Positions 20,089-30,002 of a DNA stretch of 64,000 nucleotides are shown here, piece by piece; position 1 is the first letter of the stretch; every line of letters starts with the position of its first letter. Position numbers and translations under genes: made by a program. Under the pieces are notes generated by a model. It made no database searches, was not told where the DNA came from, and saw nothing but the letters and a program-made list of their open reading frames with translations. This stretch comes from Chloroflexota bacterium (GTDB taxonomy: Bacteria; Chloroflexota; UBA11872): contig JAJDVX010000042.1 of NCBI GenBank assembly GCA_022825895.1, positions 70,525 through 134,524 on the forward strand, read 5' to 3'.

Positions 20089-21393
20089 ATGTCGCGCATG
20101 CGTAGCTCGGCACGCGTTTCCCGGCGTCGCCTTGCGCTGTTCCTGTCCGCCGGAACCGCGATTCTCGTTGCCGGCTGCGGAGAGTCGGAGTCGCCGACGC
20201 CAACCCCCACGGCGGCACCGCCCGCCGCATTGACACCCCCGCCACCAACCAGGGAACTTACGGCGGTCGCCGCACCTACCGTTGCGCCGACCGCCGCAGC
20301 CGTTGCCTCGCTACAGCCGACTCCCGCACCAACGGCCTCTCCCGTCGCCCCAGCAACAACCGTCGCGGCGGCGCGCCCGACCCGCCCACAGCCCGCCCAA
20401 ACGCCGACGGCTTCGCCGACGCCGGAGCCGACCACCCCAGTGCCCACACCGACCCCCTCGACGTCTCCTACTCCCACACAACCACCGTTGCTTTCGCCCC
20501 TGACGGGCCTTGAAATCAGCCCCAACGCCAGAGCCCAGCGCGTCGTCGCGGTCAAGATCGATAACTCCGGCGGCGCCCGGCCTCAGAGCGGCCTCAGCAC
20601 CGCCGCCGTCGTCTACGAGCACGTCACGGAAGGCATAGTCACTCGCTACACCGCCTTTTTCCTGGACAGCGACCTCGAACGCGTGGGGCCCATTCGCAGT
20701 TCTCGTTTCGTCGACCGCGACCTCGTCCAGCAGTTCGATGCCCTGTTCGCCCACGTCGGAGCCAGTCCACCCGTCATGCGGGACCTGCGCAACTCCCCGG
20801 CGGCGGATATCGACCAGTTCTTCTACGACGAGACTCGCCCCTACTACCGCATTTCCAGCCGGCCTGCCCCGTTCAACATGTACGCCAGCCTCCCGGCGCT
20901 GCGCGAAGTCGGCGCGATTCGCCATCCCGACCGGCGTGAGATTCAGGGATTCCGCTTCTACGAGACCGAACCCGAAATCGGCCCCCTAACCGACCTCACC
21001 ATTCCCGGCGGGCCTCGGAACGCCTTCCAGGCCGAGTACGACTTCGATGCCGCCACCCGCCGCTGGCGTCGCTCGCTCGGCGGCGCGCTCGACATCGACG
21101 CCCACACGGGCGAAGCGCTCGCCTTCGAGAATGTCATCGCCCAATGGGTCCCGGCCCGCGTCACCCAGTACGACGAGGATCACCTGGGCAATAAGTCCGT
21201 CTGGATCGGCACCACCGGCGAGGGCCCCGTGTCCGTCTTCCGCGACGGCGCGCGCCTGGACGGAACCTGGCGCCGTCCCTCAGAAACCGATGTGACCGAG
21301 TTCCTCAACGCCGACGGCTCGCCGCTCGAACTTCGTCCCGGCAGGACATGGATCCATCTTCTGACCAGTCGCCAGGACGTCGAGGCCCTGTGA
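20089..21393 (+). CDS. DUF3048-family lipoprotein with long Pro/Thr/Ala linker
   Basis: Lipobox-like ILVAGCGES; PTPTPTA-rich linker; VVAVKIDNSGGARPQSGLSTAAVVYEHVTEGIVTRYTAFF typical of DUF3048/YerB. Confidence 0.85.
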   Translation: MSRMRSSARVSRRRLALFLSAGTAILVAGCGESESPTPTPTAAPPAALTPPPPTRELTAVAAPTVAPTAAAVASLQPTPAPTASPVAPATTVAAARPTRPQPAQTPTASPTPEPTTPVPTPTPSTSPTPTQPPLLSPLTGLEISPNARAQRVVAVKIDNSGGARPQSGLSTAAVVYEHVTEGIVTRYTAFFLDSDLERVGPIRSSRFVDRDLVQQFDALFAHVGASPPVMRDLRNSPAADIDQFFYDETRPYYRISSRPAPFNMYASLPALREVGAIRHPDRREIQGFRFYETEPEIGPLTDLTIPGGPRNAFQAEYDFDAATRRWRRSLGGALDIDAHTGEALAFENVIAQWVPARVTQYDEDHLGNKSVWIGTTGEGPVSVFRDGARLDGTWRRPSETDVTEFLNADGSPLELRPGRTWIHLLTSRQDVEAL

Positions 21394-21438
21394 TGATCTT
21401 CCATACGCCGCCAACCGCTGTCCTGGGAGGATCGACCT

Positions 21439-22437
21439 ATGGCTGACCGTCCAGTCGTCTTCGTGCCGCTGATGCACGAACACCGATTCCGACCATACGT
21501 TCACGTCGTGGAGGAAGCCGGCGGCGAGGTTGAGTTCGCCGACATACACAATCTCGCTGCCCGCCGTGCCGCGCTTCAACGCGCCACCGCCGGCGCCGTG
21601 GGCCTCGATCCGTTCAACGGCGACGACTTCGCCATTGCCCCGCATCTGCGCGCCATTATCACCTGCACCACCGGCGTCGATCCGATCGACCTGGAAGCCG
21701 CCACCGAGCACGGCGTGATGGTGGGCAACACGCCCGACCTCTGCATCGAGGAAGTCGCCGACCACACCCTCATGCTGCTGTTGTCCTGTTACCGCCGCCT
21801 GCCCCGCACCGTCCACCCCAGCCGCTCCGGCGCTCCGGCCCGCGAAGGTGTCATCGACTTCTCCGAGCACTGGCCGCGCCTGCGCGGCCAGGTGGCCGGG
21901 CTGCTCGGCTTCGGCAACATCGCGCGCGCCGTGGCGACTCGCTGCCAGGCCTTTGGCCTGCGCGTCATTGCCCACGATCCCTACGTCGACCCTTCCGTCG
22001 CCGAAGAGTTTGGCGTCCAGCTGATCGGGTTCAACGAGGTGCTGGAGGCCGCCGACTATCTCTGCGTGCACCTTCCGCTCAATCCCGACACCCGCCACTG
22101 CCTGAACGCGGAAGCCTTCGCCCGCATGAAGCCCACCGCCTTCGTCATCAATACCGCCCGCGGTCCCATCATTGACGAACCGGCCCTTGTCGAAGCCCTG
22201 CAAACCGGCCAGGTAGCCGGCGCTGGCTTGGACGTGACTGAAGTCGAGCCGATTGCGGATGACAATCCGCTGCTCGACATCCCGGACGCCCTGCTCACCC
22301 CGCACTCCGCCGGCTACTCCCAGGAGGCCACCCGCTGGGGGCCGGAAAGCGCCCTGCGCTGCGCCGCTGCCGTCATCCAGGGCGGCCGACCGCGTTCCAT
22401 CCAGAACCCTGGCGTGCTCCAACGCCTGAAGTCCTAG
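21439..22437 (+). CDS. D-isomer-specific 2-hydroxyacid dehydrogenase
   Basis: VAGLLGFGNIARAVATRCQAFGLRVIAHDPYVDP, INTARGPIIDEPALVEALQTGQVAGAGLDVTEVEP. Confidence 0.9.
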   Translation: MADRPVVFVPLMHEHRFRPYVHVVEEAGGEVEFADIHNLAARRAALQRATAGAVGLDPFNGDDFAIAPHLRAIITCTTGVDPIDLEAATEHGVMVGNTPDLCIEEVADHTLMLLLSCYRRLPRTVHPSRSGAPAREGVIDFSEHWPRLRGQVAGLLGFGNIARAVATRCQAFGLRVIAHDPYVDPSVAEEFGVQLIGFNEVLEAADYLCVHLPLNPDTRHCLNAEAFARMKPTAFVINTARGPIIDEPALVEALQTGQVAGAGLDVTEVEPIADDNPLLDIPDALLTPHSAGYSQEATRWGPESALRCAAAVIQGGRPRSIQNPGVLQRLKS

Positions 22438-22458
22438 GCCGGCGCCACTGTCCCCCTG

Positions 22459-24042
22459 ATGCCCGTCCGCTTCACCGCCTACGGCGGCGCTGGCGAAATC
22501 GGCGGCAACAAGCTGCTGCTCGAAGACGGCGACTGGCAGATCCTCTTCGATTTCGGCATGTCCTTCGGCGCCCTCGGGACCTACTTCGAGGAGTTCCTCC
22601 GACCGCGTACTGTCCGCGGGCTCTCCGACTACCTCCTGACCAGCCTGTTACCGCCGCTGGAAGGCCTGTATCGAGACGACCTCAACGCCCTCCCCGAGCA
22701 CGCCCGGATCTGGGATCGCCTGCGTGACCACCCCGGCTACCGCGACGACGTCAATCCGCGCGCCGTTCTCCTCAGCCACGCCCACGCCGACCACGTCGGC
22801 TACATCTCACTCCTCCGGCCCGACATCCCCGTCGTCACCGGCGGTCTCACCGCCGTGATTGCCAAGGCAATGCAGGACGGCGGTCAGAGCACCGACGACA
22901 GCCAGACCGTCTTCCTGCGTCCCCGAACACCGCGGGACAGACTTCTCGTCACTGATCCGAAGACTCCGTTCCAGCAACGTCCCTGGTCGCTCGTTGCCGG
23001 CGCTGGCTGGTCCTCCGCGGCGACCGAGTATTGGACGCACCGCTACGCCAAGTCAGGCCCGCATCCGGTCGCGACCCCAATGGCGACCGGCATTACCGAG
23101 ATCGACGGACACCAGGTCCGAGCCTTCCCAGTGGATCACTCCATTCCCGGTGCGCACGGCTTCGCTGTCGAAACATCCGCCGGCTGGGTGGGCTACACCG
23201 GCGACATTCGCATGCACGGCCGCCACGCCGATCAGACCTGGGCCTTTGCCCATGAACTCGCCAACCTCGATCTCGTCGCCCTCATCTGCGAGGGCACGCA
23301 GGCCGCCAGGCCTCGCGGGGCATCGGAATCGGACGTGGGCGCCCGGGCCATCGGACGCGTCCGCCAAACCCAGGGACTGGTCGTGGCCGACTTCGGCCCG
23401 CGCAACATCGAGCGCCTCACAACCTTTCGTGGCGCCGCCCGCCAATCCAACCGCCAGCTCGTCGTGCTCATGAAGGACGCCCTGCTTCTCAGCGCCATGC
23501 ACACCGTCGATCCGGCAACGCCGCTGCCGTCGGCGCCGGACGGTCTCCTGGTCTTCGATGACCGGCGAGCCACCTCCACCGCCTGGCAGGACGACGTAAC
23601 CGATCAATTCGCGGACGCTCTTGTATCTCCGTCGACCATCGCGACAGACCCTGGCGCCTACGTCCTCTGCCTCAGCTTCTTCGACGTGACCCGCCTCCTC
23701 GACCTCGGCGAGACATCCTGCGGCGCCTGGATCTACTCCTCCAGCGAGCCCTACGACGAAGAATCGCAACTCGACATGCAGCGTCTCCGCAACTGGACAG
23801 ACCTGCTCGGACTGGACTTCCTCGGCGGCGCTTCGGAGACCGAGGCCGAAGCCGCCGGCTTCCACGCTTCCGGGCACGCCAGCGGCCCTGACCTTCAACG
23901 CTTCATCGAGATCGTTAACCCGCGCACTCTCATCCCGATTCACCTGCAATCCGAGGGTCTCACCTTCTACCGCCGGACCTTCGGCGAAACCGCTATCCGG
24001 GTCGCCGAACCGGCCTGGGGCCGGGCCCTTTCCATCGAATAA
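22459..24042 (+). CDS. MBL-fold metallohydrolase, RNase J/beta-CASP-like
   Basis: GGAGEIGGNKLLLEDGDWQILFDFG, LLSHAHADHVGYI, FPVDHSIPGAHGF, VGYTGDIRMHGRH. Confidence 0.85.
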   Translation: MPVRFTAYGGAGEIGGNKLLLEDGDWQILFDFGMSFGALGTYFEEFLRPRTVRGLSDYLLTSLLPPLEGLYRDDLNALPEHARIWDRLRDHPGYRDDVNPRAVLLSHAHADHVGYISLLRPDIPVVTGGLTAVIAKAMQDGGQSTDDSQTVFLRPRTPRDRLLVTDPKTPFQQRPWSLVAGAGWSSAATEYWTHRYAKSGPHPVATPMATGITEIDGHQVRAFPVDHSIPGAHGFAVETSAGWVGYTGDIRMHGRHADQTWAFAHELANLDLVALICEGTQAARPRGASESDVGARAIGRVRQTQGLVVADFGPRNIERLTTFRGAARQSNRQLVVLMKDALLLSAMHTVDPATPLPSAPDGLLVFDDRRATSTAWQDDVTDQFADALVSPSTIATDPGAYVLCLSFFDVTRLLDLGETSCGAWIYSSSEPYDEESQLDMQRLRNWTDLLGLDFLGGASETEAEAAGFHASGHASGPDLQRFIEIVNPRTLIPIHLQSEGLTFYRRTFGETAIRVAEPAWGRALSIE

Positions 24043-24114
24043 GATGGGCAGCTATTGACGGGGCACGCTCTCGCGCCCCACCATCGCCCAAACCGCCACC
24101 CATCCCCGGAGCTG

Positions 24115-25008
24115 ATGTCACGCCGCGTCGTTGATTGCACCAAGGTTCTCCGGCATGGCGCCGCCGACTCATTCACCGCGCACGAGTTCGAACGCACCGG
24201 CCAGCCTCAGACGCTCACGCACCGCGTCGAAATGGACGCCGACGTCGGCACTCACGTCCTTGCCCCCCGCCGGTACATCCGCTGGGGATCCGACCTGGCC
24301 GGCCTCTCCGCGGAGACGTTCTTCGGTGAGGGCCTGGTCGCTCACCTGGAAGTTTCGGCGGATGCCCCCGACATCGATTCCAACCGCCTGGAAGACATCT
24401 TCGGCCGAGAGCTCCACACCCGCGACATCGTCGTCATCGCCGCCCGCGGCAACGGGGTCGCGCCCTGCTTCACCGCCCAGGCTGCCCAGTGGCTCTTCGT
24501 CCGCGGCGCCAAGCTCGTCGCCCTGGCTGACGGCATTGCCATTGGCCGCGAAGCCGAACCCGATGACGAGCGCGTCATTCTCAGCACCCTCTTGGAGAAC
24601 GACGTCCCGGTCGTCCGAGGCCTCGTCAACACCGAGACACTCAGCGCCGAGCGCATGGCCTTCATGGCCCTCCCCGCGCCCGCCGCCGACGTCACCGCCT
24701 GGCCGGTGCGCTTTGTCGCCCTCGATCCCGGCCTCGACCCCACCCAGGAAGCCGTGGCAACAGCGCCCGAAGGCGCTCAGGAAGACGAAACCGAGCCGCC
24801 GCCGGCAGCCGATCCCGCGGCCCAGCCCGACGAGCCCGCCGATTCCGAGTCCGCGCCCGAACCGCCCGAGAACCAGGCATCAACGGAGCCGGAGTCGGAA
24901 GATTCATCGCATGAACCGGATTCGGAAGTCGAGTCCCCCGCCGACGAACCCTCGCCTCAGGACGATCGGGATGACGAGGATCCAGGCAAGCAAACCGCCG
25001 AGGCCTGA
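24115..25008 (+). CDS. Cyclase (kynurenine-formamidase-like) fold protein with degenerate metal motif and acidic disordered tail
   Basis: MSRRVVDCTKVLRHG start; GTHVLAPRRY where family members have GTHxDxPxH; FTAQAAQWLFVRGAKLVALADGIAI; about 80 aa E/D/P/S-rich C-terminus. Confidence 0.55.
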   Translation: MSRRVVDCTKVLRHGAADSFTAHEFERTGQPQTLTHRVEMDADVGTHVLAPRRYIRWGSDLAGLSAETFFGEGLVAHLEVSADAPDIDSNRLEDIFGRELHTRDIVVIAARGNGVAPCFTAQAAQWLFVRGAKLVALADGIAIGREAEPDDERVILSTLLENDVPVVRGLVNTETLSAERMAFMALPAPAADVTAWPVRFVALDPGLDPTQEAVATAPEGAQEDETEPPPAADPAAQPDEPADSESAPEPPENQASTEPESEDSSHEPDSEVESPADEPSPQDDRDDEDPGKQTAEA

Positions 25009-25031
25009 CCTCGGTCTACAGGCGAGCGCAG

Positions 25032-25532
25032 CTACCGATTTGGAAACAGCAACTCGTCGCCGATGTGGATGACGTACGGCTCGTCGATGCCGTTCAACTC
25101 GGCAATCTCTTCAAAGCTGTACCCGTACCGGCTGGCAACCGCCGCCAGCGTGTCCCCACTTTGCACCGTGACGAGGAAATACCGCGCCGGGGCCTCCGTA
25201 TGTACCGGAACCACCGTTGGCGTCGGCAACTGTTCGAACGGCCCCTGCGGCAACTCCAGGTCGATCACGATCGGCTCAGGTGTCACGGGAATCACCGCGG
25301 GCGCCTGCGGCGTTGGCACCGCGGTGGCCGCGGTCGCCGTCGGGCGCAGCGCCTCCGGAATCTCAGGCGGACGCCGCAGGCTGCGGTCCGCCAGCAATAT
25401 GAAGACTGCGCTCGCTACCAGGAGCGCGGCAACAGCCAGGCCCGCGTACGTGCCGGCGGCGGGGCGCTCGAAGGACTCGCCTGGCGGCTGGGAACCGGAC
25501 CCAGCGCCGGTCTGTGAGTATTGCTCGGCCAC
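25032..25532 (-). CDS. Single-pass membrane protein with C-terminal LysM domain
   Basis: TM segment, Pro/Thr linker, FLVTVQSGDTLAAVASRYGYSFEEIAELNGIDEPYVIHIGDELLFPNR. Confidence 0.88.
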   Translation of the reverse strand: MAEQYSQTGAGSGSQPPGESFERPAAGTYAGLAVAALLVASAVFILLADRSLRRPPEIPEALRPTATAATAVPTPQAPAVIPVTPEPIVIDLELPQGPFEQLPTPTVVPVHTEAPARYFLVTVQSGDTLAAVASRYGYSFEEIAELNGIDEPYVIHIGDELLFPNR

Positions 25533-25553
25533 CGCAGGTCAAGGTATCAGACG

Positions 25554-28295
25554 ATGACTCGCCCTGATCGCACCCTAATCGAAGGCCCCTGGGAACTCGC
25601 CGTTACCGACTCGCCCGACCTGCGCGACGTGAGCTTCGACCACCAGATCGCCCCCCCGGCCTACCCCCAGCTCATCCTCGACAGCCCGCCCACCGGCTCC
25701 GCGTTCTACTGGTACCGCCGCCGGCTCGATGTCCCCACCGCTCCGTCCGGCCACCAGGCCGTCGTCGTCTTCGGCGCCGCCGACTGGCTCGCCGACGTCT
25801 GGGTCAACGACCGGCACATCGCCACCTGTCGAAGCGGCTACCTCCCCTTCGAAGCCATCCTTCCCCCGGAAACTCACGGCCAGACCGTCACCCTCACCGT
25901 CCGCGTCTGGGACACGCCCCTCCAGGCCCCCGGCGTCCACACGCCCCCTGGCAGCCCCCCAACCCGTGCCGCCTGGATCCCGCGCGGCAAACAACACTGG
26001 TACGGCGAATGCTCCGGCCTCTGGCAACCCGTCTGGCTCGACATTCGCCCGCCCCACCACGTCACCGGCCTCCGAACCGACCTCGCCAAAGACCTCCAGA
26101 CTGCCCGTCTGACCGTCCTCGGCAGCCCCGACACCCACGGACGAGTCCACGTAAACGTCCGCGAAGCCAACAGTTCCACGGCCCTCTGGACCAGCGAAGC
26201 CACTGGCGATCTCAACACCGGCCTGGAGATCAGTCACCACTGGCCCGATGTCCAGCCCTGGGATCCCTCCGCGCCCGCCCTTTACGACGTCGACGTCACC
26301 CTCGATTCCGACTCCCTCACGCACACCCGCCGCTTCACCACCGGCTTCCGCCGCATCGAGGCCGACGAACACGAACTCCGCCTCAACGGCCAGCCCCTCT
26401 ACCTGCGCGGCGCCCTCGACCAGGACTACAGTCCCGACACCGGCTACGCCTACCCCGGCGACGAAGCCCTCGCCCGCCGCTTCCAGGTTGCCGTTGACGC
26501 CGGGCTCAACCTCGTCCGCTGCCACGTCAAGCTGCCCGATCCCCGCTACCTCGCCCTCGCCGACCGCCTGGGCATCCTCGTCTGGTACGACCTCCCAAGC
26601 TGGGGCCAGCCCCACCGACCGGACGAACCCTTCCCCGACTGGCTCGACGACGACGTAACCGCCATGCTCCGCGGTTCAGCCGTCCGCGACGCCCACCACC
26701 CCTCCCTCATCGCCCGCGCCGTTATCAACGAGGGCTGGGGGCTCGACCTCGCCGCCAGCGCCGACCACCGCCAACGCCTTCGCAACTGGGTCGACGTCGC
26801 CCGCGAAGCCGACCCTTCCCGCCTTGTCATCGACAACTCCGCCATGCTCGGCGCCCTCCATCTCGATACCGATCTGGCCGACATGCACACCTATGCCGCC
26901 CATCCCCAGGGCGCGCGCGACTTCGGCGCCTTCGTCGACTGGCTCGCCTCGCGTCCACCCGACCTCTGGGAACGCGCCGACGCCGACGCTCCAGCCAACC
27001 GTCCAGTTGCCCTCAGCGAATTCGGCCTCTGGGGCCTGCCGGAGGACTGGAAGCCCCCGGCCCCCTGGCTCCTCGCCGACCGCTCCTGGACCCGCGACCT
27101 CGCCTTCGACCAGGCCGGATTCGCTGACCGATTCCAGCACGCCGTCGCCCGTCAAGCCTTCGACTCCCTTGACGACCTGACCGCCGCCACCCGCCAGGTC
27201 CAGGCGGAGGGCTTCCGACGCCAGATCGCCCGCCTGCGCGCCACCCCCGGCCTCTCAGGCTTCGTCCTCACCGAACTCATGGACCAGGGCTGGGAAGTCA
27301 ACGGCCTCGCCGACTTTGCGGCCCGTCCAAAGCCCGTCGTCCAGGCCGTGCGCTCCGTTGCCGACGAAACCGTCGCCCTGATCGAAGATCTCCCGGGATC
27401 CGCCTGGGCCGGCAGCCCGGTGAACGTCCGGGCCATCATCTCGGGCCCCCGCGCCTCCGGCGACGCCGAAGTCGTCTGGAGCGTCTCCGGTGAACCCCGC
27501 CGTCGCGAAACCATCTCCATCCCCGCCGGCGTCGAACCCGTCGTCATCGACGACTTCGAATTCACCGCCCCCCTGATCGAATCCAGCCGCGTCCTCGACA
27601 TCGACCTCTCGATCCGCGGCCCCGGCCTCTCGCTCGACCAACAAGAGCAAGTCCTCGTCGTCCCCACCGATGCCGCCACCATCGACGGCAAGCTCCGCAT
27701 CTACCTCACCGGCGTCGACCACACCAACCGCGTCGCCACCCTCGCCAACGGCCTTGCCGAAGCCGGCTGCACCACCCTCACCCAGCCCGTCCGCACCCAG
27801 GCCGTCGTCGTCGCCGGCGGCGGCGGCGCCGACGCCCTCGAAATGGTGGCCGGCGGCCTCCCCGCCCTCGTCGTTGCCGACCTCGCCGACACCCCGTTCC
27901 TTCCCTCGGTCCCCCGCACCGGCCGTTTCGCGTCCCACTGGTCAACCGGCTTCGACTGGATCGCGCCCCAACTCCGCGAAGGGCTCCTCTCCGCCCCCCT
28001 CATGAGCACCCCGTTCGTCCCCAGCGCCGCCCCCCGCGTCATCCCGGCCGTCGACGGCCTTGACCCCAGCGACATTCTCATGGGCACTTTCCGCGGCTGG
28101 CTCGGCAACGAAGCCGCCATCACCGCCCAGGCCAACTACGGCAAAGGCAAAGTTGTTGTCACCACCCTCGGCCTCAGCCACGCCGGACGCAACGACCCCC
28201 TGGCCCGCGCCCTCCTCGTCCGCCTCATCCAGTACACCGCAGCAAAATCCTGCAACCCCGTCTCCCGCATCAACCTGCCCACCACCAACCCCTAA
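25554..28295 (+). CDS. Glycoside hydrolase family 2-like protein
   Basis: FYWYRRRLDVP, GAADWLADVWVNDRHIATCRSGYLPFEA, RHVKLPDP-type region NLVRCHVKLPDPRYLALADRLGILVWYDLPSWG, ALSEFGLWG. Confidence 0.85.
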   Translation: MTRPDRTLIEGPWELAVTDSPDLRDVSFDHQIAPPAYPQLILDSPPTGSAFYWYRRRLDVPTAPSGHQAVVVFGAADWLADVWVNDRHIATCRSGYLPFEAILPPETHGQTVTLTVRVWDTPLQAPGVHTPPGSPPTRAAWIPRGKQHWYGECSGLWQPVWLDIRPPHHVTGLRTDLAKDLQTARLTVLGSPDTHGRVHVNVREANSSTALWTSEATGDLNTGLEISHHWPDVQPWDPSAPALYDVDVTLDSDSLTHTRRFTTGFRRIEADEHELRLNGQPLYLRGALDQDYSPDTGYAYPGDEALARRFQVAVDAGLNLVRCHVKLPDPRYLALADRLGILVWYDLPSWGQPHRPDEPFPDWLDDDVTAMLRGSAVRDAHHPSLIARAVINEGWGLDLAASADHRQRLRNWVDVAREADPSRLVIDNSAMLGALHLDTDLADMHTYAAHPQGARDFGAFVDWLASRPPDLWERADADAPANRPVALSEFGLWGLPEDWKPPAPWLLADRSWTRDLAFDQAGFADRFQHAVARQAFDSLDDLTAATRQVQAEGFRRQIARLRATPGLSGFVLTELMDQGWEVNGLADFAARPKPVVQAVRSVADETVALIEDLPGSAWAGSPVNVRAIISGPRASGDAEVVWSVSGEPRRRETISIPAGVEPVVIDDFEFTAPLIESSRVLDIDLSIRGPGLSLDQQEQVLVVPTDAATIDGKLRIYLTGVDHTNRVATLANGLAEAGCTTLTQPVRTQAVVVAGGGGADALEMVAGGLPALVVADLADTPFLPSVPRTGRFASHWSTGFDWIAPQLREGLLSAPLMSTPFVPSAAPRVIPAVDGLDPSDILMGTFRGWLGNEAAITAQANYGKGKVVVTTLGLSHAGRNDPLARALLVRLIQYTAAKSCNPVSRINLPTTNP

Positions 28296-28346
28296 ACGAC
28301 TCCTACTCGTCCCTCTCCTCTTTCTCACTCCTTGTACGTTCTCTCG

Positions 28347-29482
<1,136 letters not shown>

Positions 29483-29485
29483 CCC

Positions 29486-29491
29486 TTGACA
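29486..29491 (+). promoter_or_regulatory. TTGACA -35 hexamer in IS110 right end; predicted to pair with TACGTT at 28335-28340 in the circular form
   Basis: After joining ...GGTGCT (29506) to TG (28333) the spacing is exactly 17 nt: TTGACA-cccaacacaggtgcttg-TACGTT. Confidence 0.55.
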
Positions 29492-29537
29492 CCCAACACA
29501 GGTGCTCACTTCTCTTACCTCTCACCGTCTTTATGGG

Positions 29538-29611
29538 GGTGAGCGAGGGGACTTGAACCCCCAGCCTTCTGGGCCACAACCAGACGCTCTAACCGATTGA
29601 GCTACGCCCAC
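29538..29611 (-). tRNA. tRNA-His (anticodon GTG)
   Basis: Reverse strand GTGGGCG TA GCTC AATCGGTTA GAGC G TCTGG TTGTGGC CCAGA AGGCT GGGGG TTCAAGT CCCCT CGCTCAC C; complete cloverleaf, G available at -1 opposite C73. Confidence 0.93.
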
Positions 29612-29649
29612 CACAAGCCGCACGCGACACACGTTCGGCCGGACACCAT

Positions 29650-29871
29650 TCTATCCATCACATCCCGCGCCAGCCGCTGTCCGGCTGCGACTATCACGGA
29701 CTGCGGCGGCTGACGGGCGAGCCAGCCATTCCCATTCTTGCTGCCGAGGACCTGCCCGGTAGCATCTGGTCCACGGCACAGGTCGTCACTATGCCGGTCG
29801 TGGACGGCCACATGCACATGCCCAAGCAGCCGGGTCTGGGCTTTGAGTTGGACTGCGACCGCGTACAGGCG
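29650..29871 (+). pseudogene. Remnant of an enolase-superfamily (mandelate racemase-like) gene
   Basis: Open frame SIHHIPRQPLSGCDYHGLRRLTGEPAIPILAAEDLPGSIWSTAQVVTMPVVDGHMHMPKQPGLGFELDCDRVQA: resembles internal barrel and C-terminal segments of the family, joined with the rest missing. Confidence 0.55.
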
Positions 29872-30002
29872 CCTTCCGAGCGTGTCGTGTCGGCCACGGA
29901 GGTGACGCGGGCCGGGAGCTGGCGCGGTGGGAGGGTTTCCGCCGGTAAACGCATCACGATCGGCGCGGTTCCGACCCTGCGAGAAGAATTGAGGGGAGTG
30001 CC

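Noticed and set aside
20200-20490. PT-rich codon repeats as a tandem repeat or CRISPR-like array
   Set aside because: Irregular low-complexity linker coding sequence, no repeat/spacer periodicity. No CRISPR array was seen anywhere in the window.
19728-20555. Gly/Val-rich 275-aa minus-strand ORF
   Set aside because: Reverse of the Pro/Thr linker of the DUF3048 lipoprotein; low complexity.
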